Shown here piece by piece: positions 49,946 to 59,256 of a DNA stretch of 64,000 bases. The notes below the pieces were generated by a model, which made no database searches, had not been told where the DNA came from, and saw only the letters and a program-made list of their open reading frames with translations. Source of the stretch: JANPPS01 sp965246925 (GTDB lineage Bacteria > Pseudomonadota > Alphaproteobacteria > Acetobacterales > Acetobacteraceae); the NCBI GenBank assembly GCA_965246925.1, contig OZ251994.1, positions 2,976,001-3,040,000 of the forward strand, in the 5' to 3' direction. The position numbers and the translations under genes are program-made. Each line of letters starts with the position of its first letter. Within the stretch, counting starts at the first letter, position 1.

Positions 49946-51004
49946 ATGCACGCCTGGGCCGTCATCAAGAACGGAGAAGACCTGCAACCGATCGAACAGC
50001 CCACCCCCGTGCCCACCGGCACCGAAGTCCTGATCGAGGTCACCCATTGCGGCGTCTGCCACTCCGACCTGCACATCTGGGACGGCTACTACGATCTGGG
50101 CGGCGGTAAGCGCATGTCGCTGGCCGACCGCGGCGTGGTGCTGCCGCTGGCCATGGGACATGAGATCGTGGGCCGGGTCGTGGCCTGGGGCCCGGACGCC
50201 ATGGGCGTCAGCAAGGGCGATCTCCGCATCGTCTTCCCCTGGCTCGGCTGCGGCACCTGCGCTACCTGCCTGGCCGAGGACGACAATATGTGCGTCGTCG
50301 CCAGCCGCAGCCTCGGCGTCTTCGCGCCCGGCGGCTACGGCACCCACGTCATCGCCCCGCACCCCCGCCACCTCGTCGATCCCGGCACCCTCGACCCGGC
50401 GCTCGCCGCCACCTACGCCTGCTCCGGCATCACCGTCTATTCCGCCATCCGCAAGATCATGCCCCTGCCACCGGCCGAGCCCGTGGTGCTGATCGGCGCC
50501 GGCGGTCTGGGCCTGGCCGCCATCCACATCCTCCGCGCGCTCGGCCACCAGGCGATCGTCTCGGTCGATCTCGGCGCCGACAAGCGCCAGGCGGCGCTGG
50601 ACGCCGGCGCCACCGCCGCGGTGGACGGCGCCGGGCCCGACGCGGTCACCCGCCTGCTCACGGCCACCGGCGGCCCCGTCCTCGCCGTGATCGATCTCGT
50701 GAACGGCACCAGCACCGCGGCCCTCGCCTTCCCAGCGCTCCGCAAGGGCGGCAAGCTGATCCAGGTCGGCCTGTTCGGCGGCGAGATGACCCTACCCCTC
50801 CCGGTCATGGCCATGCGCGCCTTGACCGTCCAGGGCAGCTACGTCGGCAATCCAAAGGAATTGCGGGAGCTTGTGGCATTGGCGCAGCATGGCCGCGTGG
50901 AGGCGCTGCCTGTCACGACCATGCCACGCACTGAAACCAACTTGGCCCTGCATCGCCTACGCGATGGCAAAGTGACCGGACGGGTCGTATTGGTTGCCGG
51001 CTAA
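49946..51004 (+). CDS. Zinc-dependent alcohol dehydrogenase
   Basis: A 352-residue medium-chain dehydrogenase. The catalytic-zinc ligands are in HCGVCHSDLH and MGHEIVGRV (Cys, His-Glu), and the structural-zinc cysteines in GCGTCATCLAEDDNMC. The Rossmann motif is IGAGGLGLAAIHIL, followed by VDLGADKRQAA, where the Asp suggests NAD preference. It is more similar in pattern to secondary/polyol ADHs than to formaldehyde dehydrogenases. Ribosome-binding site GGAGGA precedes the ATG. It converges with the small HTH-like gene, overlapping it by 4 nt. Confidence 0.92.
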   Translation: MHAWAVIKNGEDLQPIEQPTPVPTGTEVLIEVTHCGVCHSDLHIWDGYYDLGGGKRMSLADRGVVLPLAMGHEIVGRVVAWGPDAMGVSKGDLRIVFPWLGCGTCATCLAEDDNMCVVASRSLGVFAPGGYGTHVIAPHPRHLVDPGTLDPALAATYACSGITVYSAIRKIMPLPPAEPVVLIGAGGLGLAAIHILRALGHQAIVSVDLGADKRQAALDAGATAAVDGAGPDAVTRLLTATGGPVLAVIDLVNGTSTAALAFPALRKGGKLIQVGLFGGEMTLPLPVMAMRALTVQGSYVGNPKELRELVALAQHGRVEALPVTTMPRTETNLALHRLRDGKVTGRVVLVAG

Positions 51005-51264
51005 AGCCGCCGCTCGCTGAACACGTAATTTGGCGGCGGCGCCTGATTGGCGAGCGACCGGCGCATGATCCTCATCGCGTAACGCAGCCGCCGGGCCAGT
51101 TCAGGACTAGGGGCCAGCCCCGCCCCGGTCCTCAACTGGCGATAGTGCAGCGCTGTAACGTTAAGAATATCGCATCGCTCGCTAAGAGAGATATCCAACG
51201 CAATGGCGAGCCGGTCATACTCGGCGAACTCGGGACACGTCGCCTCAACCTGGTCGTCCGCCAC
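51001..51264 (-). CDS. Small HTH-like protein, possibly MbcA/ParS-type
   Basis: An 87-residue protein. DISLSERCDILNVTALHYRQLRTGAGLAP resembles the helix-turn-helix region of MbcA/ParS/Xre antitoxins and related regulators (segment ISLSERCDILNVTALHYRQL), followed by a basic helix SPELARRLRYAMRIMRRS. No toxin gene is adjacent. It could be an independent DNA-binding regulator. The similarity is by eye only. Confidence 0.5.
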   Translation of the reverse strand: MADDQVEATCPEFAEYDRLAIALDISLSERCDILNVTALHYRQLRTGAGLAPSPELARRLRYAMRIMRRSLANQAPPPNYVFSERRL

Positions 51265-51333
51265 GTAAAAACCCCTTTTTGGACCGCCGCACCCTAGTGC
51301 GGTTCAGTACACAACACAAGTACAGTTGAACAG

Positions 51334-52815
51334 CTAAGTGATCTGGTATGGCTGGCGCGTTTTTCTCGGGATTTTCACAGCTTTGCCGAGTGCAATATCA
51401 GCCAGCGCAACCTCACCCCGGCTCCGCTCATACCGCGGCTCCGCGCCGAGGGAGGCGCGCAACAAGGCCGCCACGAACGACCGGCCCCAACCCAAAGCGG
51501 TATGATTTTCGATCGCCGACCAGCACGCCTGCCACCGCTCCTGACGTTCGGCCAGCGGCATCGATAGCGCCTGGTCCAGCATATCGGCCATCTGGTCCGT
51601 GTCGTATGGGTTAACTAGCAACGCCGCGCTCAACTGCTCGGCCGCCCCGGCAAACGTGCTCAGCAATAGCACGCCCGGATCGGACGGATCTTGCGCAGCG
51701 ACATACTCCTTGGCCACCAGGTTCATGCCATCCCGCAACGGCGTGACCAGGCCGACCCGCGCCGCCCGCATATAGCCGGCCACGGTATTGCGCGCCCCGG
51801 CCCGCGCCATCAAGCGCAGCGGCGACCAGTCCGGCTCGCAGAAGTGACTGTCGATCGAACCCGCATCTTGCTCGATATGGGCGCGCAGGTCGCGGTAGGA
51901 TGCGACGTCAGACCGCGACTCGGCGGCGATCTGGAGGAACGTGACCTTGCGGTGCCACTGCGGCCGGGTCTCCAGCAGGCGGCGGTAGCCGGCCAGGCGC
52001 TGCGGCAGACCCTTGGTCGGGTCCATCCGGTCCACGCCCAAGATCAATTTCTGCCCGGCGACACTCCGGCGCAACCGCTCTGCCGGCGCGTCGGCGGACG
52101 CCGTCCTGGCGATCTCGGCGAACGCCTTCGTCTCGATCTCGACCGGAAACACGCCCACTCGCACCCGGCGCCCGCCCACCATCAGCGCTCCGTCCGGCAT
52201 GACGCTGGCAAGCCCAAGACGCACCGCAGCCGACGAGAAATTATCCAGGTCCTTGGACGTTTGGAACCCAACCAGATCACATGCCAGGACGTCCTTCACC
52301 AGCGCGTCCACCTCTGGCGCCATGGCCAGCATGTCCGAGGACGGGAAGGGGATATGCAAGAAAAACCCGATCGGCGCCCGCACGCCACGCGCCCGAAGCA
52401 AGGCCGGCAAGCTGAACAGGTGGTAATCGTGTACCCACACCAGGTCGTTCGCCCGCAGCAACGGGCAAAGCCCATCGGCGAATTTCTCATTCACCTGCCG
52501 GTAAGCCGCCGCGTTACGCCGGTCGAACGTCATCAGTTCCGGCAACGAATGCAACAACGGCCAAAGTGTAGAGTTGGCATACTCGGTATAATACCGGTCA
52601 TGCTCGTCTTGCGTCAGATCGACCGTCACGTAATCCACGCCGCCCGCGTTCACGGTCTTCACGAAACCATCGTCGGACACCCGCCCGCTCCAGCCGAACC
52701 AGGTCCCGCCCCGCCGCTCCATGAGCGCCTCGAGCGCTACGGCCAGGCCGCCAGCCTGCGCCCCGGCCGCGGCGGGTGCAGGCACACGGTTGCTGACGAC
52801 GACGATGCGGTTCAT
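51334..52815 (-). CDS. otsA: Alpha,alpha-trehalose-phosphate synthase
   Basis: A 493-residue GT20 glycosyltransferase making trehalose-6-phosphate from UDP-glucose and glucose-6-phosphate. Conserved: VVSNRVPAP, GGLAVALEALM, TFDRRNAAAYRQVN, VWVHDYHLFSLPALLR, LGVDRMDPTKGLPQRL (the ligand-binding arginine/lysine block) and EYVAAQDPSDPGVLLLSTFAGAAEQL. It is the last gene of the trehalose operon and overlaps treY by 4 nt. No otsB phosphatase is found nearby. Confidence 0.96.
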   Translation of the reverse strand: MNRIVVVSNRVPAPAAAGAQAGGLAVALEALMERRGGTWFGWSGRVSDDGFVKTVNAGGVDYVTVDLTQDEHDRYYTEYANSTLWPLLHSLPELMTFDRRNAAAYRQVNEKFADGLCPLLRANDLVWVHDYHLFSLPALLRARGVRAPIGFFLHIPFPSSDMLAMAPEVDALVKDVLACDLVGFQTSKDLDNFSSAAVRLGLASVMPDGALMVGGRRVRVGVFPVEIETKAFAEIARTASADAPAERLRRSVAGQKLILGVDRMDPTKGLPQRLAGYRRLLETRPQWHRKVTFLQIAAESRSDVASYRDLRAHIEQDAGSIDSHFCEPDWSPLRLMARAGARNTVAGYMRAARVGLVTPLRDGMNLVAKEYVAAQDPSDPGVLLLSTFAGAAEQLSAALLVNPYDTDQMADMLDQALSMPLAERQERWQACWSAIENHTALGWGRSFVAALLRASLGAEPRYERSRGEVALADIALGKAVKIPRKTRQPYQIT

Positions 52816-55607
52816 CGAAGTTCCAGCACGGCGACGGGTAGCTCGGTAAGCAGAGTACGGACCGGCAAGCGCATCATGGGCGGCATCTCCTTCGCCTCCG
52901 CCCCGGCCGGTGTGGACAGGATGTCAGCGGCGCCACGTTCAGCAAGACTACGTGGCAACAGAATGGCAGTTTCACCCCAAACACCCGTCGGAATGGAAGG
53001 CACGCTTTCGTTAACGCCCAAACCAACCGGCATCCGAGGCACCGCGACGATGGCCGCCCGCCCCTCCAGCACGCGCGCAAAGGCCAAAACATGTGCGGCC
53101 TTCGCCCCCTCCACCCGCAATGGCACGTAGCTACCGCGGGTAAACAGCCCCGGCGCCCGGGCCCGCAGCTGCAAGATCCGGTGCAGGATACCGAGCTTGA
53201 CCCGTCCATCCCGCCAGCTCGGCAGCAACTGTGCCGGAGTTTCCCCCGCGCCCAACGCAGCCTCCCGTGCCCCGAAATCGACGGGGCGCCGGTTATCGGG
53301 ATCGACCAAGCTGAAATCCCAGAACTCCGTCCCTTGATACAAATCGGGCACGCCAGGGCTAGTCAGGCGCAGCACGGTCTGCGCCAGGCCGTTCACGGCA
53401 CCGGCCGGGGCCAGCCGGATGGCGAAGGCGGATATCTCAGCCGCAACGCTCCGCTCCGGGTCCAATACCCCGCTCAGGAAGTCGCGGCAGGCACCCTCAT
53501 ACTCCTCGTCCGGCGCGGCATAGCCGGTATGGCGCTTGGCCTCGCGCAGCGCCTTCTCCTGCCAGGCCGCTACCCGGCCCCTGAATGCCTCCATTCCGTC
53601 CGCATCGGTCAGTTCGAGCCCGAGTGGCCAGGCGCCGATCAGCGTCTGATACAGCATCAACTCATCCGCCATGTCCGGCGCCGGACCGCCGAGATCACGC
53701 CGCAACGGGGCGTTGAGCCGCACCCACCGCTCCACGGCGCTGTCCCACTCGCCGGGCACCTCGCTCAGTGCCGCCAGCCGGGCGCGGGTGTCCTCCCCGC
53801 GCTTATGGTCATGCGTCGCCGTAGCCAGCAACGACAGCGGCAGCCGCTTCGACCGCTCCTTCGCCCCGGCGTGCCACGCCGCCGGCGTTATTGCCCACTG
53901 CGACGGCTCGCTACCAACCTCGTTACGGGACAGCAGGCGGCCGTACCGGTAAAACGCCGTATCCTCCACAGACTTCGCAGCGGTCGGCGCCGACAGCTGC
54001 TGGAACTTCACCATCGCACGCTGCCACTCCTGCCGCCGCGACCCGGCCGGAATGCCGCGTAGCCCGGTGCCGGCCAGCCAATGTCCCACCAGCTCCAGCA
54101 ACGGACGGTCCGCCGTGCGTACGGTCCGCCGCGCCCCGGCCATCGCCCAATCCAGCATGCGCCGGTCCACCTCCGAAATGCCCGCCGCGCTGGCGTAGAT
54201 CCGGTAGGTGTGGAAATGCACCAGGATTTCCGCCAGCGTGTTGCGCACCGCCGTCAGCGTGTAATCCCGTGTATTCAGGTCGCGCCGGGCGATCCGGTGC
54301 ACCGCGTTGGCGGTGGCCGATAGCTCGCTGGCCAGGCTCTCCCGCAGGATCTGCCGCCGCGCCGTGGTCGCCTCATCGTCGAACACACCGGGCCGCCCGG
54401 TCAGCGTGGTCCACAGCGCGGTGAACGGCGCCTCGCCCGCCGGGTCATGCAGGACGGCGCTGGCATCGCTCATGAAGTCGTAGCCCGTCGTGCCATCCGT
54501 CAGCCAATCCGCCGCAAGCCGCTCATGCGGCGCCAAGATCTTCTCGATCCAGATCACCGCCGGCTGATCACGCAGTTCGACCGGCCGCCCGGGCACCATG
54601 CTCTCCAGCCGGCGGCGTAGCTTGCGGCAGTATTCGCGCGGATAGGCCAGCCCGTCCACGTGATCGATCCGCACGCCGTCGATCAGACCCTCGGTGAACA
54701 GCCGGAACACCGCCGCATGCGTCGCCTCGAACACCTCCGGCACTTCTTGCCGTACGCCAGCCAGGCCGTTCACGTCGAAGAACCGGCGCCAGTTTATCTC
54801 GTCCGCCGCCGCGCGCCACCAAGCCAGCCGGAAAACCTGCCGTTCTAGCAGCCGGTGCAGCCGCTCCCGTCCGGCATCCGTCTTGGGATCATAGGCCGCC
54901 ACCGCCTCGTTCAGCGCGGTGCGGTATTGCGGCTGCGCCAATTCCTGCCGCGCCGCCTCGGCCGCAGTCCGCACCGCGTCCCGGCCCGCGGCGCTGCCCG
55001 GCGGCGTCAGATCCGCAAACAACCGCGCCGGCTCTTCGAGCGGGCCGCCCACCGTCAACAAGACCGCGGCATAATCCCGAGGCTGAATGGGGAAGCGGTG
55101 GCTGTGATAATACACGCATAACCGCCCGTCCGCCTCGTCATAGCGCAGCACCAGCTCGCCATTGGTCAGGCAATCACCGTATGCCGAGCCCAAGAACGGC
55201 GCCAGCATGCGTCCGCGCAGCGTGACGTCGGGCGGGTCCCAGTCGATGTCGAAATACTCGGCATACGTGCTGGTGCGGCCCCACTCCAGCACGTCCATCC
55301 ACCAGGCATTGTCGTCGCCGCCCACGCCCATGTGGTTCGGCACGATATCCAGGATCAGCCCCATCTGCTCGGCCCGCAGCGCCGCCACCATACGCCGCAG
55401 CGCCTCTTCGCCGCCCAGCTCAGGGTTGATGGTCGTATGGTCCACGATGTCGTAACCATGGGTGGACCCGGCCCGCGCCGTCAGCAGCGGGGAGGCATAC
55501 AGATGGCTGATGCCCAGCTTGGACAGGTATGGCACCAGCGCCGTCGCGTCATCGAGTGTAAAGCCCTTATGGAATTGTAACCGGGCCGTGGCCGATAAAG
55601 CCTTCAT
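52812..55607 (-). CDS. treY: Malto-oligosyltrehalose synthase
   Basis: A 931-residue GH13 enzyme that turns the reducing-end maltosyl unit of a glucan into a trehalosyl end by intramolecular transglucosylation. Family blocks: LSKLGISHLYASPLLTARAG, GYDIVDHTTINPELGGEE, the catalytic Asp region DGVRIDHVDGLAYP, the acid/base WIEKIL, and ATHDHKRGEDTRARL. The length is typical or slightly long for TreY (720-950). The ATG overlaps the malQ stop (ATGA). It acts before TreZ. Confidence 0.96.
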   Translation of the reverse strand: MKALSATARLQFHKGFTLDDATALVPYLSKLGISHLYASPLLTARAGSTHGYDIVDHTTINPELGGEEALRRMVAALRAEQMGLILDIVPNHMGVGGDDNAWWMDVLEWGRTSTYAEYFDIDWDPPDVTLRGRMLAPFLGSAYGDCLTNGELVLRYDEADGRLCVYYHSHRFPIQPRDYAAVLLTVGGPLEEPARLFADLTPPGSAAGRDAVRTAAEAARQELAQPQYRTALNEAVAAYDPKTDAGRERLHRLLERQVFRLAWWRAAADEINWRRFFDVNGLAGVRQEVPEVFEATHAAVFRLFTEGLIDGVRIDHVDGLAYPREYCRKLRRRLESMVPGRPVELRDQPAVIWIEKILAPHERLAADWLTDGTTGYDFMSDASAVLHDPAGEAPFTALWTTLTGRPGVFDDEATTARRQILRESLASELSATANAVHRIARRDLNTRDYTLTAVRNTLAEILVHFHTYRIYASAAGISEVDRRMLDWAMAGARRTVRTADRPLLELVGHWLAGTGLRGIPAGSRRQEWQRAMVKFQQLSAPTAAKSVEDTAFYRYGRLLSRNEVGSEPSQWAITPAAWHAGAKERSKRLPLSLLATATHDHKRGEDTRARLAALSEVPGEWDSAVERWVRLNAPLRRDLGGPAPDMADELMLYQTLIGAWPLGLELTDADGMEAFRGRVAAWQEKALREAKRHTGYAAPDEEYEGACRDFLSGVLDPERSVAAEISAFAIRLAPAGAVNGLAQTVLRLTSPGVPDLYQGTEFWDFSLVDPDNRRPVDFGAREAALGAGETPAQLLPSWRDGRVKLGILHRILQLRARAPGLFTRGSYVPLRVEGAKAAHVLAFARVLEGRAAIVAVPRMPVGLGVNESVPSIPTGVWGETAILLPRSLAERGAADILSTPAGAEAKEMPPMMRLPVRTLLTELPVAVLELR

Positions 55608-57580
55608 ACGATAGGTCCGTTCAGGGATTGAAGGCGCTGAGCGGCCTCGGGATCATCCAGCAACGACGCGGCCGGACCGGGATGCCGGCGCTGCCAATTG
55701 GGATGCTGCGTATCGTTGGTGCCGGGCAGGTTCGGCTGATCCAGCACGCCCAGCGCGTCCTCGAGCGGCATAATGACCAAGCTGCAAGGCGAACTTGCGA
55801 CATAGCGCGTGGCGGCGTCCACCACCGGGCCCGGCGTGCTGGGCGGCGGCGGATGTCCGCTGGCGACGCCCCGGTCGCAGAACGCCTGCCACATCGCAGA
55901 CCGGTCCACATGCCGCGCTGCATTCTCGCGATGGTCGTTCTCTGCGGTGCCGAACAGGCCAAGTCTATGCCGCCACTCCAAATCCCGCCCGGCCCACCAG
56001 CCGGCCACGGTCGGCAAATCATGCGTGCCCGTCATGGCGGCGGCGGTCGCGGACCAATATTGCGGCGGAATGAACCGCTCCGCACTATCCCGCGCGAACC
56101 ACAGCACGCGCATGCCAAGGATGTCCGCGTCCACCAGCCGCTCGGAGAATCCTTCCGGCACGGTGCCGAGGTCCTCGCCCAACACCACCGCCCGCTGCTT
56201 ATGCGATTCCAGCGCGATCAGCCGCAGCATGTCCTCCAGCGGGAAATGCAGGTACGCGCCATCCCGGGCCGACGCGCCATCCGGCACGACCCATAGCCGC
56301 GCAAGGCCCATGGCATGATCGATCCGCACCCCGCCCGCGTGCCGCATCGCGGTCCGCAACATTTCCAGGAACGCACCGAACCCGTTCTGCGCCAGTCCAC
56401 GGGGCGAGAACGCCGCCAGGCCCCAATTCTGGCCGTGGTAGCTCAGCAAATCCGGCGGCGCGCCCACAGTAAGGCCCAGCAGCGTCTCGCTCTGCCGGCC
56501 CCAGCACTGGCTGCCGCCGGAATCGGCACCCACGGCCAGGTCGGCGATCAGGCCCATCCGCATCCCCGCTTCCCGCGCGGTGCGGTGCGCGGCGGCCAGC
56601 GATTGATCGGCCAGCATCTGCATGTAGGCATGCAGCGCGACCTCCCTGGCGTGTTGGGTGGCAAACGCCTGAACTTCGGGGTTTTCAGGACGGCGGTACG
56701 CCTCGGGCCAGGTCCGCCAGTGCCATTTGGAAATGTCCGCGCCGAAGATGTGCGCATGCAGCGCCTCGAACCGCGCATGCGTCTCCAGCCCGTCACCCTG
56801 CTGGGCGCGGAACGCCTGGAGCGCAGTCAGCTCCGCCGGGGTCGCCCGCTCGAACCGGCTCCGCAGCGCCGCTAGGCGCCGCCGGCTCGCCACGGGCCAG
56901 TGGACCAGCTCCCCGGCTTCCAGCTCCGCATCCGGCACATCGAGCGTGGTATGCAGGACATTGAGCGCAAGGCGACTGCTAGGTGAATACGGGCTGAACC
57001 GGTCCGGATCGGCGCTGAACTGCGCATGCACCGGGCTGATGGCCATCCCGCTGGCCCCCAGCGCGGCGGCGGGCCCGGCCAAGTCGCAAAGGGCGCCGAA
57101 ATCGCCGATCCCGCCATCATGCGCCCGCCGCAGCGAGTAGAGCTGCACCGCTAGCGCCCAAGGCCTGCGGTCCGGCACCGCCTGCCGGACCGAGAAACAG
57201 GAGGGCGGCGCCACAGCCAGGACCGTCTCCGCGTTACCCACCCTGAGGCGATGATAGCCGATCGTGTGGACCGGGCTAAGCTGGCCGTCCTCCACCACGC
57301 CTTCCCACCGCGTGCCATCCTCCAGCACCGCCTCGGCCGGCCCGTCGATCACCGGCAGCTTCGTCCGCTCCCCTAGCCGGGCGGTCGTCAGCGGCATCAG
57401 GCCGCTCCGGCTGGTCGCCGCCTGCATGCTGGCCGCCAAATCCTGATCCCGCGCCGGTAGGCCGAGCGCCTCCAGCACGTACCGCAGGCTGTCATCGCCG
57501 ACGTCATGCCAGTGCCCGGCATAGTCTTTCCACCGCGGACTGACGCCGGCGGCCTCCGCCAGATCACGCAGCGCGGTCAT
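55604..57580 (-). CDS. malQ: 4-alpha-glucanotransferase
   Basis: A 658-residue GH77 amylomaltase that rearranges alpha-1,4-glucan chains. Motifs: GGVRIDHAMGLARLW (nucleophile Asp), VVLGEDLGTVPEGF (acid/base Glu) and TGTHDLPTVAGWW (third Asp). The N-terminal region (~1-140) is the extra domain seen in proteobacterial MalQ. It provides chains of suitable length for TreY and GlgB. Starts 15 nt after treZ and overlaps treY by 4 nt. Confidence 0.95.
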   Translation of the reverse strand: MTALRDLAEAAGVSPRWKDYAGHWHDVGDDSLRYVLEALGLPARDQDLAASMQAATSRSGLMPLTTARLGERTKLPVIDGPAEAVLEDGTRWEGVVEDGQLSPVHTIGYHRLRVGNAETVLAVAPPSCFSVRQAVPDRRPWALAVQLYSLRRAHDGGIGDFGALCDLAGPAAALGASGMAISPVHAQFSADPDRFSPYSPSSRLALNVLHTTLDVPDAELEAGELVHWPVASRRRLAALRSRFERATPAELTALQAFRAQQGDGLETHARFEALHAHIFGADISKWHWRTWPEAYRRPENPEVQAFATQHAREVALHAYMQMLADQSLAAAHRTAREAGMRMGLIADLAVGADSGGSQCWGRQSETLLGLTVGAPPDLLSYHGQNWGLAAFSPRGLAQNGFGAFLEMLRTAMRHAGGVRIDHAMGLARLWVVPDGASARDGAYLHFPLEDMLRLIALESHKQRAVVLGEDLGTVPEGFSERLVDADILGMRVLWFARDSAERFIPPQYWSATAAAMTGTHDLPTVAGWWAGRDLEWRHRLGLFGTAENDHRENAARHVDRSAMWQAFCDRGVASGHPPPPSTPGPVVDAATRYVASSPCSLVIMPLEDALGVLDQPNLPGTNDTQHPNWQRRHPGPAASLLDDPEAAQRLQSLNGPIV

Positions 57581-57595
57581 GGGTTCAACCCCGTC

Positions 57596-59248
57596 TCATT
57601 CGAAGGACACGTCGAACCGTGGTGCTTCGCCCAGATCGACCTCGATGGTCATACGCTCCCCCGTGCCCAGCCGCCAGGCCGCGCGCACATGGGCCGGGCT
57701 CAACACTTGCGCCCCCAGCGATGTGCAGCCCACAAGGCCCGGCACGATCCGATCCCGCCGGAACGCAAGCAGTTCCTGGATCAGCGCGAACCGCTCCGGA
57801 CTGGCCTGGTCGGGCGTGGACCGGGCGAAGGTGTCCGGGTGGTTCGGGTCCGGGATCTGGTCCCGCCGGCTCTCATCCTTGAACGCCGCGAAATGCTTGA
57901 ACTCCGCCCGCCGCCCATCCCGCACCAACTGCGCCAACTCGTCGTGATGGCTGGTAAAGAACTGGAATGGCTGCTCGGTGCCCCATTCCTCGCCCATGAA
58001 CAGCATGGGGATGAATGGCGCAGTCAGCAGCAACCGGATCGCGACCTCAAGCTTCGCCGGGCTGGTCAGCGCGGCGAGCCGCTCGCCGTTCGCCCGGTTG
58101 CCGATCTGGTCATGGTTCTGCAGGAACGCGATGAACGCCGTCGTGGGCAAGCCCGTGGTCTTCTCGCCGCGAATCTTCTTGCCATGATAGGAATACTCGC
58201 CCTGGTAGGCGAAGCCTTCGCTCAAGCAGCGGGCCAACAGCGCCGTGGCGTCGGTATAGTCCTCGTAATACCCCTCGTTCTCCCGGGTCAGCAGCACGTG
58301 CATCACGTGATGAATGTCGTCCGCCCATTGCGCGTCGAAATGCGGTGCCGGGCCGCGCAGCAGGGAGGCCCGGTTGTCCTCATGCTCCACCGTCAGGTGG
58401 ATTTCCCGCCCCGGCGGCGTCGATTGCCGCACCGCGGCCGCCAGCGCGAACAGAAAGCTCTCCTCGGAAATCTGGCTCACCGCATCCAGGCGTAACCCGT
58501 CGAACCGGTACTCATGCACCCAATAGAGCGCGTTATGGATGAAATAGTCGGTGACCTCGCGCCGCCGGAAGTCGATCGCGACACCCCACGGCGTATGCAT
58601 GTCTTCGCGGAAAAAAGACTTGGCGTACGTGTGCAGGTAAGCGCCGTCCGGGCCAAAGTGATTGTACACGACATCCAGGAACACCATGAGCCCCAGCCCA
58701 TGCGCCTCGTCGATCAGCGCCTTCAGCTCGTCCGGCGTGCCATACGAAGCGTCCGGTGCAAACGGCAGCGTCCCGTCATAGCCCCAGTTGCGCGGCCCCG
58801 GAAAATCCGCAAGCGGCATCAGCTCGACCGCGGTTACCCCCAGCCGGGCCAGCTCCGGCAGCCTTGCGCGCACACCGTTGAAACCGCCCATCACGCCGAC
58901 ATGCAACTCATACAGCACCACCTCGTGCCAGGGCCGTCCGAGCCAGGAATTGTTTTGCCATTGATAAGCGCCGGGATCGACCACGACGCTTTCATCATGC
59001 ACATCCCCTGCCTGCAGCCGGGATGCCGGATCCGGCACCGGTAGCCCGTCTGGCAAGCGGAACCGATACTTGCTGCCCGGCGGTGCCGGCGCGGTCAGGG
59101 TGAACCATTCACCCTCCCGCTTCATATCATGCGCCGACCCCTCCACCTCGAGCGTAAGGCTGGGCACGCTAGGCGCCCAAATGCGGAAGGATGTTTGCCC
59201 CCCGGGCTGGAGTTCGGCGCCGAAGGGGAGGGGATGATGATAGTGCAT
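57596..59248 (-). CDS. treZ: Malto-oligosyltrehalose trehalohydrolase
   Basis: A 550-residue GH13 enzyme that releases trehalose from the trehalosyl-capped glucan made by TreY. The ATG at 59248 yields MHYHHPLPFGAEL; the open frame before it lies within glgB. Motifs include YELHVGVMGGFNGVRARLPE, DVVYNHFGPDGAYL, the nucleophile YRFDGLRLDAVSQI, the acid EIHLTVEHEDN and FLQNHDQIGNRANGERL. Starts 8 nt after glgB. Confidence 0.95.
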   Translation of the reverse strand: MHYHHPLPFGAELQPGGQTSFRIWAPSVPSLTLEVEGSAHDMKREGEWFTLTAPAPPGSKYRFRLPDGLPVPDPASRLQAGDVHDESVVVDPGAYQWQNNSWLGRPWHEVVLYELHVGVMGGFNGVRARLPELARLGVTAVELMPLADFPGPRNWGYDGTLPFAPDASYGTPDELKALIDEAHGLGLMVFLDVVYNHFGPDGAYLHTYAKSFFREDMHTPWGVAIDFRRREVTDYFIHNALYWVHEYRFDGLRLDAVSQISEESFLFALAAAVRQSTPPGREIHLTVEHEDNRASLLRGPAPHFDAQWADDIHHVMHVLLTRENEGYYEDYTDATALLARCLSEGFAYQGEYSYHGKKIRGEKTTGLPTTAFIAFLQNHDQIGNRANGERLAALTSPAKLEVAIRLLLTAPFIPMLFMGEEWGTEQPFQFFTSHHDELAQLVRDGRRAEFKHFAAFKDESRRDQIPDPNHPDTFARSTPDQASPERFALIQELLAFRRDRIVPGLVGCTSLGAQVLSPAHVRAAWRLGTGERMTIEVDLGEAPRFDVSFE

Positions 59249-59256
59249 GGGCGGGC

